Below are positions 43,908-55,925 of a DNA stretch of 64,000 nt, piece by piece. Under the pieces are notes generated by a model. That model saw only the letters and a program-made list of their open reading frames with translations. It was not told the DNA's origin and made no database searches. The translations under genes and the position numbers were made by a program. Source of the stretch: Kitagawia praeruptora (Eukaryota > Streptophyta > Magnoliopsida > Apiales > Apiaceae); the NCBI GenBank assembly GCA_037693485.1, contig CM075354.1, forward strand, positions 64,837,501 through 64,901,500. Reading direction: 5' to 3'. Numbering within the stretch: position 1 is the first letter of the stretch; every line of letters starts with the position of its first letter.

Positions 43908-44809
43908 TGTTGTGCCCAAAATCCGCCTTGGGCTTGATTTAAGGCCCACTAAGGTTATGGACTCGAATTACTTGAATGTGGAGGGATAGGTTGAGCTAAG
44001 GAACGGGCATGATGATTTAATATGCCTTGAAAGCGAACGGAAGGATATGACTTTGGCATCTAATGTGGGGTACGTTCATGTATGGGTGCGAGCATATGAA
44101 CCCTGGCTAGGGGTAATGTCATATGAAGGCTTGGCATGGGTTCAGCTGGAAGGAAGGCTATAGGGCAGGGGGTACGTGCGTGAACCCCGAAGGTTTCCAG
44201 AAAATATACCAGCAATCTCGGGACTTCCTAAATCACAGGAAATCGGATAAGGGACGTTCTAACAACCATCTGGATAGTTCCTAAACAATAGGAATGGCCC
44301 AACAGCAACACTTATCATGGATAAACATTATATACGTACATGATATGTATATATACGGAGATATATGTATAGATAGAGGATGGAAAACATGGATTAATCA
44401 TAAAATAACAGTTGGATAATTATGGAAGGTTGGATAAACGATCGAGGGAGGTCTGTTATGGAGGATCGGGCTTATCAAATCGTGGGAATTATCAAGAACT
44501 ACATGAGGACTTGATCTCTTATAAATATAAGAGTATGTAGGCAATTTGCAAGGTTGGACATAAATATACACCTCTAACACATGCTTTGAGCTTGTCTTTC
44601 TCGATTGAATAGGTTTTATTCAATCACCATAGCTCGGAGTGCTTGCAAACTCAGTCCAAATAATCATTCTTCCACCTTTCGGGTTACGGTTTATAAGACT
44701 AGGGTTTCTTGGCTTGTAATTTGGCTTATTTAATTATTATTCCTGGATTTTCTTGGTTTATTCTTGTAATTCTATTATTGAAGTGTTGTACCAATTTTCC
44801 CTCACAACA
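43908..44809 (+). repeat. 5' LTR of the LARD-like element
   Basis: Starts TGTTGTGCCCAAAATCCGCC, ends CCCTCACAACA. TATAAATA at 44520-44527 is a likely TATA box. It is followed at 44814 by TGGCGCTAGAAGGAGG, a primer-binding-site candidate whose tRNA I do not name. Confidence 0.88.
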
Positions 44810-45220
44810 TTTGTGGCGCTAGAAGGAGGGGTTTGGTTTTAATCTCTAGAGGGAAGAGATGTCTCAAAAATCCGGTGACATTCATACTCTGGAGAATGAA
44901 CGGAGTGACTATGAAATCGAACCTGATGAGGAGGCTACAAATCGGGAGCTAAGGGAGAAAATTAAAAAGATTGGTGTTTATTAACTCTCTAAACAGGTTA
45001 CTTGATATGGATGTTTATGGTGGTTCATCGAAACTTTTACGGACGAATAAACACTGGTGGGCATCAAACCGAGAAGACGTGGATAGATATGATGGTTCTT
45101 GTTGCTGCTCATGTATTCAACTAGGACATATGGGTGATTTGCTAATCTTTTGGGAGGAAAGATAACGAAAAATAGCTTCCTTTCTAAAGAAGAAAATCAG
45201 AATTTTGAGGCTGAGGTTTT

Positions 45221-45772
45221 TGAGCTAACTTGATGGAATAAACTGCTTTGATCTAGAAGGCTCTAGGTGTAGTACGATATACCGTTGGAAAGGTATCGGA
45301 ATCTAGTTTCCAGCAAAATTTACGGCTCGTAAAAATACCTTTTCTACATGAAGTTATGCCATATTTAGTCACATATGGTCAAGCTGTCCAGGATGCTACG
45401 TTTTTTGAGCCAACTTGACAGAATAAACTGCTTTGATCTGGAAGCTTCTAGGTGTATTATGATATACCGTTGGAAAGGTATCGGAATCTAGTTTCCAGAA
45501 AAATTTACGGCTCGTAAAAATACCTTTTCTACAAGAAGTTATGCCATATTTAGTCACATGTGGTCAAGCTGTCCAGGATGCTACGTTTTTTGAGCCAACT
45601 TGATAGAATAAACTGCTTTGATCTGGAAGGTTCTAGGTGTAGTATGATATACCGTTGGAAAGGTATCGGAATCTAGTTTCTTGCAAAATTTACGGCTCGT
45701 AAAAATACCTTTTCTACAGGAAGTTATGCCATATTTAGTCAATGATGGTCAAGCTGTCCAGGATGGTACGTT
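45221..45772 (+). repeat. 185-bp tandem repeat, three copies
   Basis: Units start at 45221, 45406 and 45591, each with TGAGC(C/T)AACTTGA, ATACCGTTGGAAAGGTATCG and AGTTATGCCATATTTAGTCA. Confidence 0.92.
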
Positions 45773-46267
45773 TCTGTGTAAAAAAAATCTGCATTAAGAT
45801 GATAAGGCATTGGTAAGTGAAATCGAGGGAGAAGCACGACGACAACTGATGTTTGAAGTTTGACAACCAAGAGGATGCAATGGTTTTAAAAATAAAACCA
45901 AGGGGTTCAAAGGGTGAGGGCAGGAGAAACCTCAATCTGGAGGTCGCAACCCCGACAGAAGGCACTCAGAATCAGATGAACCCCCAGTTTCTCAGCTAGA
46001 AGGTTCCTTGCAGATGAACCACTAAATACTTAATTCTAGAAAACGTACTCATGGTAGAAGAAAGTGGAGAATATCGATGTAGGGGTTCAACCAGTTGGAG
46101 GTTAAGCCCCATCTAAGCTCCCCTTCAACAATTCTAGGGTTAAACAAGTCTGGGGATTTCTGTTAAAAATTGTGAAGCACAGCACTAGTTCGCACCACAG
46201 CTCGATCCATGAAGGAAGTAAATAGCTGAACTTGAATGATAATTGGGGTACGAACACCATGATTTAT

Positions 46268-46560
46268 AAGTTGTAGGTGAACCCCAGTGCAGATAAGGAT
46301 GCGAACCTCCCGATTGAAGAGTACCACGTGAATCCCAGTGCAGACAAGGGTGTGACCCTCCTGACTGAAGGGGTACAGGTGAATCCAAATTGAAGCAGGG
46401 ATGCAAACCCCATGGTTACATGTGAATAAGGGTGCGAACCTCCCGATAGAAGAGTAACATGTGAATCCCAGTGCAGACAAGGGTGTGACCCTCCTGACTG
46501 AAGGGGTACAAGTGAATCCAAATTGAAGCAGGGATGTAAACCCCATGGTTAATGATCAGT
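46268..46560 (+). repeat. ~133-bp tandem repeat, two copies plus a partial
   Basis: GCGAACCTCCCGAT begins copies at 46301 and 46434; both share GACAAGGGTGTGACCCTCCT and CCAAATTGAAGCAGGGATG. Open frames on the minus strand here are produced by the repeat. Confidence 0.85.
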
Positions 46561-49519
46561 ATGTAAACCTGGATGATGGTAAGGATATGAACTCCGTCAT
46601 TGGTTCCTATCAACATTGATCATGAGAACACGAATGAGCTAGAAGACTAAGCTTTCATGAAAAAGAGGCTTATTGCTGAGAGGAAAGGTTCGATGATGGC
46701 ATGTTCAAGGAAGATAAGACATAGAACCCTGAGGCTTCACTTAACAGAAGCCCGAGTGTGTTCAATAGACTGGGCAGGAAGCTTAATATGAAGCTTGTCA
46801 AACTAAAATGTGGAAATGATTGGTATACCACCGGAAAAGAGCTTCCCATAAATGGGGTTCGTATACGATAGGTTCGATGATGGAAGGCCCATTGATCATA
46901 AGCAGGAGGCTGAATAATGAGAAGCCCCATAATAAGCAAGAAGGACCTGGGAAGCGATCTGAAAAAGGGTTTAAGCATGGAAAATCTCATTCAAAGGCTT
47001 TAAGCCAAAACGAAAAATATTAGAACTCGATATAAGGGTTCAATCGTGGTAGTTGTATCACTCGATATAAGAACTCCAAAAAGGATTAACTAGTGCCTAA
47101 AGGGGATATATTCCTCAAGAAAAAACAATCTTGGCCATGTTTCGTCTCTTATGACACGAATGGGCGTTACACAACTGGTGTGGGATACTCAAATGGTTAA
47201 ATCAAGGACATGGTTAGAATTGGATACCTCACTCTACGGATACGATGGAAGCTCCATTCAGAATACTTGGGGAATCATGTTACCAATAGCTCTGCTGATG
47301 GAACCCCATAAAGTGGTTCTAATTTTTTAGGGGGTAGTACCACCCATAGCCTTGATATTAATAGCTGCTCTATTTGAGGATTATGAAGGCAGAACACATC
47401 ATGTTGAAGCAATAGTTGTGAAGCTTTTCAACAAATAAAGCAACGGAATCCAGAGAAATGAGGTCACCCCTCTAAAGGAAAGTGTGAAGGAGCCTCTATA
47501 AATGAAAAATGAGGAGTTCTTGGCTGGACACATGATGACACCTAATGAAAAAGGCAAAAGCAGCTTATAAAGATGCTCACGATGAAAACTTCACTAACAG
47601 TGGAAGGTGAAAGGTCAGAATATCCAGCTAAGAGCATCGGGCGAAAGGTCTTAAGTAATGACCTAAACGAAGCTCTAGTGAAAAGCTTATTGTGGAAGTT
47701 GAAGGTGGACTCAAACCTCTCATGAACTGAAAATGTCACTGGTAGTATTGAAGGATGAACCTCTCTTATCCACCTAGTTGGAAGGATTTATGGTTGAGAG
47801 TGTATCCTATAACACTATGGTATAGGATGACCTGTCCTGAAGAGGATGCAAGTGGTGGATTCAATTTATAATGTGGCTAAGGTTCTCATATGTAAACCCC
47901 TTAAGCACAAGAAGTTGGAAGGTTTCCCATAAAGGGGTTTCCCTGATACAAGTCCCTCAAACATCATAAGTTGGAACATAGGAATACCTCAAGGAAGGAA
48001 TTACGGAAGGAGCTGAGGATTATAAAATCAATAAGATTTTGGAAAATATGCTACCAGATGAAGAACGGGGTACAAGCGACCTCTCAACCAATAGTGAAGA
48101 AGATGGTACGAGGTTCATCCATGAACGCCCAAAAAGGAGGAACCAGAGGCTTTAAAAGCTAGAGGAAATAACAAAGCTAACAATGGAATCTCAGTTGGAA
48201 TGGACTTGGTTCTGCATACATGAAGGCAATGGGAAGAAATCAGGGGTGGCTTCCCCCAGGATGATGTTATTAACAACTTCAGCTATGGAGGATGGAGAAA
48301 ACCTGAAACACTCGGTAAAAGGCATACTGGGGGGTATTGGTTGAAGCACCTAAGCGAAGGCCAAAGAAAGGAGGTTTTATCATCTAGACAAAGAAAATGG
48401 TTGCATACCTCACATTTATAAGGAGGAGCATGGCTTCCCACACGGATTAAAAAAGAGGTTGAAACTACGGTGAGACGTGTATAGCCAGCTTCACGGATGT
48501 CCATTTAGACTTCTCCTCAAAAAGGATGAGAAGTTGAATATGATTCAATATTGGCCATAGACAAACTACGCCGAGGAATCGGGGGTAGTGGATACCAGGC
48601 TACATGGAAGATTTCTAAGATACACCCTATTTTTAAATGAGAAGATGTACAAAGGAGGTTCAGGTTCGTGAACCCTTGGCGGCCTTCAACCTCAAAACCC
48701 CTTACTGGGTTACATCAATAAAACTTGACATAAAACACAATTTTTCAGCAATCAACATGGTTAGATTTATAGGTGGTCACAACTATATTCACGGCATACA
48801 CCTGGAGTACGGTCTTAAAGGTAGGAGTACCTGAACCCTATGGCGGGAGGTTTAGTCAATTGAACTCAGGGAAGGTTGATTTATGTGAATTTCTGGTACC
48901 AAGGAGGGTTGTGAAATATGGTTTCGAACTTGGAACATGGAAGAGGTCATTGGAAAACCATATCGGTGGCATGGATATAATCATTAGGATGTAGAAGTGT
49001 GTAAGGATGGCAAGTATGTGTCGGCGTACGTGCATCAGACGTAAGCTGCCAGAAATCTAGTTGAGGCAACCACGACATAGGGGTACGACAACCGAATCCC
49101 GAAGGTTCAAGAATAGAATTTATGGAGTCATCATTAAGAAAAAAAATAACATGGTCTTTCTTGGAAGGAATATTACAAGCAGTAGCCGATTCACCTATAA
49201 TACCCCTTGTTTCTTACAATGAGTATGCTCACGTTAGCTTAGAGGTTCGGGGTGAAGGTTGATTGAACCTGATTGCGGATTACATAAGGTTCCTCTTGCA
49301 TGTAATGGCTACAAGGAACCGGGGGGTAGTGGATGGTATACTACCATGATGGTATCTTGAAAGTGGTAAATTTTTAAGCAAACAGAACTTTTATGCAATG
49401 ACTGGGTCAGGTCCATGAGATTCTTGAGGTTCTGGTATGCGAAACCCTAATGGGATTTAATTCAAGGTACCCCTGGAAGCTAGATCAAGGAGCATATGCG
49501 GATTTGATTTCATAAATTG

Positions 49520-49780
49520 AGTTGGAAAGGATTTCTCATGTATGGATTATGCATGAGCTGGATTTTCCATGTATGGATTATAAATGAATCACATGGGGAT
49601 TACGTGCGCAGGGCAGGATTAAAAGCACATGGATTATGTGCTAATTGATTACACGGACTATATAGAACATGTATGGATTATACATGAATCAAGGCAGGAA
49701 CATGTATGGATTATACATGAATCAAGGCAGGGACATGTATGGATTGTACATGTATCACATGTGGATTACATGTGAATTGA
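49520..49780 (+). repeat. Tandem ACATGTATGGATTATACATG-type repeats
   Basis: Three or more ~34-bp units with CATGTATGGATTATACATGA and AATCAAGGCAGG; each unit is partly palindromic (CATGTAT...ATACATG). Confidence 0.85.
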
Positions 49781-49949
49781 TTGGAACCACAAGGCAGGCT
49801 GGTCTTAGGGAAAATAGGGCCATAAGGTTCCCCTATATTAGAGGTTCACTTGTTTGAACCCTGAGAAGGCATAATGTCTTCAAACTTCAGTGTAATCAAG
49901 TTGGTGGATAACCAACCCCGTTATAGGATTTGTGTGTAGTTGAAGAAGC

Positions 49950-50350
49950 TACGTATAAATTGGCAAATGGCTTCGCCACGACTCCAGAGAAACTGGGTGA
50001 GTGAAGTCCAACTCTTGGAAATTGGAACGCTAAGGATTTTAGCGGTGTGAGGAAATCACATGGAATTGGCAAATAGCTTCGCCACGACCCAAGGGAAATT
50101 GGGTGAGTGAAGTCCAACTCAAGGATATTGGAATGCTAAGGAAATTAGCATTGTAAGAAAATCACATAGAACCTCGTTGAGGGAATCTCCGAGGATGGAA
50201 CCTGGTCGAGGGAAACTCCTAGGATGGAACCTCGTTGAGGGAATCTCCGAGGATGGAACCTGGTCGAGGGAAACTCCTACGATGGAACCTCATTGAGGGA
50301 ATCTCCTAGGATGGAACCTGGTCGAGGGAAACTCCCAGGATGGAACCTCG
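49950..50350 (+). repeat. ~115-bp pair followed by 29-bp tandem repeats
   Basis: Two copies of a block with GGCAAATGGCTTCGCCACGA or a close variant lie at about 49963 and 50067. Then about six 29-bp units alternate between GGAACCTCGTTGAGGGAATC and GGAACCTGGTCGAGGGAAAC starts (50169-50350). Confidence 0.88.
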
Positions 50351-50785
50351 TTAATGGGAATTCTTCATGCACTCTAGGTCTGATCCAATAGACCGGTCTA
50401 GGATTAGGGGTTCAGTCGATAAGAGGTTCTAACTTATAGCAGTGGAAGCCCGGGGGAAAGCATGAGCGCTTATTTATGAAATAATTTTTATGATTTGGTT
50501 TAATGAATCTGTGATCACTTTATCTTTACCTTTATTTACTTAACTGCTGTGAATGACTATGTGTACTTATGTTCTTAATGTGCTACGTGTACTAATGGGC
50601 TTCATGTCTTATGTTTGCATGCCTTCTTTGTGTGCCTATGTGTTATTTTTTATGTGAACCTAGTTCTTTACTATAAGATAGGTTATGCCAAAGAACTCCT
50701 GGGGATAGTGGGTGTATGGACCTGCTAGATAGGAACCTTTAAGGTATGAACCTCTTAGGTACGAGCTTCCCTAGGGAGTATGGAT

Positions 50786-51060
50786 TGGATCTGGATTGAA
50801 TCGGATTTGGATTTGAATTGGATTGGATCTGATTTGGATTTGGATCTAGATTTTGAACTTGATTTGGATTGGATTTGTATTTGGATTTGGATTTGGATTT
50901 GGATTCAGATCTGAATTTGGATTGGATTTGGATTTGGATTTGGATTCATATTTGGATTTGGATTTGGATTTGGATTTGAATTCGGATTCGGATTTGGATT
51001 TGGTTTTGGATTCAGATTTGAATTTAGATTTAGAATTGGATTTGGATTGGATTGGATTTC
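50786..51060 (+). repeat. (GGATTT)n hexanucleotide repeat
   Basis: Imperfect GGATTT/GGATTC/GGATTG units run for about 275 bp. They create open frames of alternating Leu-Asp (plus) and Asn-Pro (minus) that have no other coding sign. Confidence 0.93.
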
Positions 51061-51169
51061 ATGATTTGGATTTTTCATGTATGGATTATGCATGAGCAGA
51101 TTTTTAACATGTATGAATTATGCATGTCATAGGTTCACGTCGATCCTAGGGACACTAGGCTAGCGAAAC

Positions 51170-51460
51170 TCACATCAGCTTCAAGCCCACTTAAGCCCTC
51201 GGCAGGCAGTGTGGCTAAGCCCTCGGCAGGTAGTGTGGCTAGGCCCACGTGAACCCTTAACAGGTGATGGTATCCTTTTATTATTTACATTATGGGTACG
51301 TAACAATGTTCACATCAGCTTCAAGCCCACCTAAGCCCTCGGCAGGCAGTGTGGCTAGGTCCACGTGAACCCTCAACAGGTAGTGAAACTTTTTTTTTCT
51401 GCCTACGTAAACCCTTCATAGGTAGTGTGGTTAGACCCACGTGAACCCTTGACAGGTAGT
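51170..51460 (+). repeat. CCCTCGGCAGG(C/T)AGTGTGGCTA repeats
   Basis: Five or six degenerate copies of GGCAGGTAGTGTGGCTAGG and CCCACGTGAACCC words. They belong to the LARD-like interior. Confidence 0.75.
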
Positions 51461-53108
51461 GGTGTCCCCTTATCATACACGCCATGTGAACAAATATATA
51501 CATGTTAAGGCTATTACGTGAAGCCTCGATATTTATAAAGCATTCAAGGGTACAACTTGGTGAACCCCTAGGGCTTGAACGTACCCCCAAGCAAACAACT
51601 TTACACATGGCATATGCACTTAGAAAGGTTCAAGGATTCAAGTTGAGGAAGGCTTATATGTAGTGTGGGAAGGAAATCTGATCCTCGGGGGGTAACTCAA
51701 CATCATGGAAGGGCTTACATAATGGAAAGAGGACCTCATCTTAAGCTCAAAGGGAGGCAGCCCCAACCTTATGGGTTCAATGGTTGAATCCTGATTTGGA
51801 TTGACATGCTAAAAGAAAAGATAAGTTATACTTTCATTCTTTTACATGTTCACTATCATGCATGCTTTACGTGCATACAAGGAAATTTTTATAGCATCCA
51901 GCTAAAAACTTCATTGCGAAGTTCATCTTTTCAAATGGCTCATTATCTTCTATCACGCATTAATTCATGTTCATCTGAATACGTGTATCATATGGTTTCA
52001 CACTTGCATGGATTTACAAAAAGGATCATCATGACATATATTTTCAAAATAATTTTCAAACTTGCTAGTTAAAGTTGTCAAGTAGGCACCTAGGCATGCT
52101 ATATGCCCCAAAACGTAACCACTTGGAAAGACATATTTACAATTGAGGAGGTTTCTATAACCTTATCTTGGTCCCTCTTGGGGTACGCATGTAAGATAAC
52201 CTGCATCCTATGGATTATAGGTTCACTTGGGAAAAGCCCCATATTTATGGCCATGGTTTGGCAAAGTCCCGTGGTTTTTGAGCACATGTTCATGAAGTCT
52301 CGGAAAACTTAACATCTTAGAAGGTCCATTGTGATGGAGTCATTGAAATTTCTGAATATTGTGGCACTATGTCTTGAAGGGCATGTTCGATAGGGTTCTA
52401 CTGATTGCGAAGGTAGCAACGGACATATCTATACAAAATCATTTACACTGGCATAATTATACTTGCATCCCTGCATTATAAATGTGTTTGCGCTATGTGC
52501 ATTATATATGTGAGCTACTTAGCTCATGCTACTAATCACCTTTTCTAGTGGTCTTGGTAGCCCAGGATTCTGGAAGATTGTATTTGCAACAACGGAAGCT
52601 TCATAGCTTCACCCACAAGGATTCACACATGAAGACCAACCTCACAAGGAAAAGAAATATATCGAGAAATCAGGATATGATTTTCAAGGAAGGAGGCTTG
52701 GAAGCTAATAGGTTCAGGTGATCAGGATAAAAAGCTCATGATTGGAACTAGTACGCCATGCATGGTTTAAGGGCCCTGAATATGGACAAATGTCAGGCTT
52801 AATGCATTGAGTTTCAAGGCGAAAAGGAGAGCCTTGGTGGAATTCAAATTTTGAGTAAATTTAAGGTACGTAGCTTGAGGGGATCACTGATGGTACCCTA
52901 ATGTGGAGATGGTGGAACCCTAGGGTTCAAACTCGAAGGTTACAAAGGTACAGTCATTAGCACAGGAGTTTCATGGCTGAGTCCCTTGTTTCATACAACG
53001 AGTACGCTCACGTAGGCTTAGGGATTCACATGGAACAAAAATGTTATTGAGGTACGAGTAATATTAGGTTCCTTTTGCATCAATGGCTACAAGGAACCGG
53101 GGTGTAGT

Positions 53109-53992
53109 TATTGTGCCCAAAATCCGCCTTGGGCTTGATTTAAGGCCCACTAAGGTTATGGACTCGAATTACTTGAATGTGGAGGGATAGGTTGAGCTAA
53201 GGAACGAGCATGATGATTTAATATGCCTTGAAAGCGAACGAAAGGATATGACTTTGGCATCTAATGTGGGGTACGTTCATGTATGGGTGCGAGCATATGA
53301 ACCCTGGCTAGGGGTAATGTCATATGAAGGCTTGGCAGGGGTTCAGCTGGAAGGAAGTCTATAGGGCAGGGGGTACGTGCGTGAACCCTGAAGGTTTCCA
53401 GAAAATATACCAGCAATCTCGGGACTTCCTAAATCACAGGAAATCGGATAAGGGACGTTCTAACAACCATCTGGATAGTTCCTAAACAATAGGAATGGCC
53501 CAACAACAACACTTATCATGGATAAACATTATATACGTACATGATATGTATATATACGGAGATATATGTATAGATAGAGGATGGAAAACATGGATTAATC
53601 ATAAAATAACAGTTGGATAAACGATCGAGGGAGGTCTGTTATGGAGGATCGGGCTTATCAAATCGTGGGAATTATCAAGAACTACATGAGGACTTGATCT
53701 CTTATAAATATAAGAGTATGTAGGCAATTTGCAAGGTTGGACACAAATATACACCTCTAACACATGCTTTGAGCTTGTCTTTCTCGATTGAATAGGTTTT
53801 ATTCAATCACCATAGCTCGGAGTGCTTGCAAACTCAGTCCAAATAATCATTCTTCCACCTTTCGGGTTACGGTTTATAAGACTAGGGTTTCTTGGCTTGT
53901 AATTTGGCTTATTTAATTATTATTCCTGGATTTTCTTGGTTTATTCTTGTAATTCTATTATTGAAGTGTTGTACCAATTTTCCCTCACAACA
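53109..53992 (+). repeat. 3' LTR of the LARD-like element
   Basis: Same content as the 5' LTR apart from about eight substitutions and loss of 18 bp near 53609. TATAAATA at 53703-53710. The purine-rich AAGGAACCGGGGTGTAG just upstream is the likely polypurine tract. Confidence 0.88.
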
Positions 53993-53995
53993 GAA

Positions 53996-54861
53996 TGTTG
54001 ATGAGTGGATTTCGTAATCAACTTATGTGAGGTTTACAGGTAGTTGTATAGGCTAGCGATCAACTGTTCTATGAAAAGGTTTGGGTTGTGTTTGTGGGGG
54101 TTGAGCTGAGCTCGAGGGTATCTCCAATAATCTCAGGTGCCTTTAGAGAAAATCAGAGAACTTAATGCGTCGTACCCTGAGGTGCCTACGTACCCTTGTA
54201 TTTATAGGGATCAAGCTCACGTAGTTCTAATATGATTCTGTCTCTTACTGGAATAGCTGTATTCGGTCACCTAGTTCGTGTTGGACTCAGGTTCCTTTAG
54301 AGCCTTTCACGAACTAGTTTGGCTAAGTGGAGTAGAACTCGAGTTCGTACTCCACTTATGATTCTCTCATTGGTTAGAGTTATTCTAGGATCATCTGCGC
54401 CCTAGAATTATACTCAGATACCAATTTGTTTATCTGTTCTAGATGACTCCTAGAACTTTCTGTTGGCAACTCGTAGGAACCTGGTGCTCAGGAACCTACG
54501 TTTCAGGAGCCTGTTTCTCAGGGACCTCCTTATTTCGGGACATATCGCTTAGGGACCTCCCTTTGGGTGTCAGTACCTGCACAAATAACAAACTAGTTAG
54601 ACTGGATAACTCTTCGTATGCTTTTATCATCTCTATGGCTATTGCTATGTTAACTCGAACTCTTCTGCTTGGAGGAACCTGGTCTTCTAGTGCTTAGCTC
54701 AGCTTCCTATACATTGGGAACCTCTTGATACTCATACTTCCTTAGTCATTTCTTCTATCTGATCTTCATAACTCATACTGGATCAATCTTCTAGCTTGTA
54801 TGGACCGGATCCTATAGCTTAATGGGCCTAAATCTAGCCCATGGAGATTTTGGGCACAACA
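53996..54861 (-). repeat. 3' LTR of the Tat element
   Basis: On the minus strand it begins TGTTGTGCCCAAAATCTCC at 54861 and ends CTCATCAACA at 53996 (866 bp). TATAAATA on the minus strand at 54206-54199 is a likely TATA box. The first 16 bases equal those of the LARD-like LTR; the rest is largely different. Confidence 0.8.
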
Positions 54862-54877
54862 AGTACCCCCCGGTTCC
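54862..54877 (-). promoter_or_regulatory. Polypurine tract of the Tat element
   Basis: Minus strand GGAACCGGGGGGTACT directly precedes the LTR start at 54861. The LARD-like element has the same motif (AAGGAACCGGGG) before its 3' LTR. Confidence 0.85.
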
Positions 54878-55378
54878 TTGAAATCATGTAATGTGAAAGG
54901 AACCTATTCTAATTCTACGATCAAAAGTTCTATGCTAAACCATTCTAGTAACAATACCTCGCTTCAACATTTTATATCCAAGCCTACATGAGTTAACTCG
55001 GCGTAGGAAACAGGACATAAAATATTTTCAGCTTAATATAGTCTTGAGTAAGCTTCCTTTGCATTAAGGAACCTGTTATCTTGCTATTTTCTTCTTCAGA
55101 TAGCTGCTCTCGAAGTCAACTCGATGCTTGCATTTTGCTCCTCTGGGAATCTAATTCGTCACTCAACTCTACGTCTTTTTAAATTTAATAATTTAAGAAT
55201 CTATAGGAAGAGATAAGGGTTGGCAGCTGGAGATAACTCAAAGTTCGAATTGAACTTATCACTTACCGAAGCTGTAGTTAATGCATGAGTTCCCAAGGTT
55301 CACACGCCTTTCACACATATACCTCATCGTTTTTACCGCTCCACTAATGCTCTGACACGTGTACGGAACTGTCTTGAT

Positions 55379-55386
55379 TATATAAA
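55379..55386 (+). promoter_or_regulatory. TATA box of the antisense gene
   Basis: TATATAAA lies about 140 bp upstream of a GT-AG intron (55522-55925) in the inferred 5' UTR, whose acceptor TTTTGCAG abuts the ATG. The layout is that of an independent promoter on the strand opposite to pol. Confidence 0.6.
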
Positions 55387-55925
55387 CACACTTCTAACTC
55401 CAAGTCTAGTTTTTACCTTTACCAAATATCTTCCAAAACCCTTAGAGAGAGAAGAGGAAAAAGAAGTCCGACGGTCACTTACTCAATCCAAACTCTCCGT
55501 CGCCGCTTTCTTCTAATTAAGGTATGACTTGCTTTCTTTCTGCTCTTTTGACTTCATTTCGTACTTGTCTGCACTTTTGTGTCTTGCATGTCGATGTTCT
55601 TCGTTTCTAATCTTTGTATGTATACATTTGTATCTATTCCATGCTTCTCACACAGTCTTTTTCTATACCCTGTTTGTTTGATCATCGATTTACGGTCTTG
55701 TGACCCTGACTTCTTCTGGGACTCAACATTGTTCATTCATATTCTGTACACACATGTTTTCGATTTATACTGTAGTCGATGTGAGTCGTTTTAATGGTGC
55801 GTAGCTTCTGTGTAATTCACTGATTACCCTGTGTCTCATAGTTATGTCTGTCCAAGAACTTTAGAACCACTATTTTCTCTTTTAGAAATCTCAAAACCTG
55901 ATTTTTCTCCGTCTGTCTTTTGCAG

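Larger units (their letters stand above)
43908..53992 (+). mobile_element. Large non-coding LTR element (LARD-like), Tat-related ends
   Basis: LTRs at 43908-44809 (902 bp) and 53109-53992 (884 bp) with TGTTGTG...CACAACA ends; the 3' LTR starts TA by mutation. They differ by about eight substitutions and an 18-bp deletion. Flanking 5-mers are GAATA and GAATG, a target duplication with one change. The 8.3 kb interior has no long open frame and carries tandem repeats. The LTR start TGTTGTGCCCAAAATC is shared with the Tat element at 53996. The stretch before the 3' LTR (GGCTACAAGGAACCGGGG) also matches the Tat polypurine region. It is best read as a non-autonomous partner mobilised by a Tat-type element. 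Confidence 0.85.

Noticed and set aside
46163..46616. Several overlapping minus-strand frames of 66-127 codons
   Set aside because: They are produced by the 133-bp tandem repeat of the LARD interior; the same peptide appears in shifted frames.
50853..51095. Leu-Asp and Asn-Pro repeat proteins
   Set aside because: Pure translation of the (GGATTT)n repeat on the two strands.
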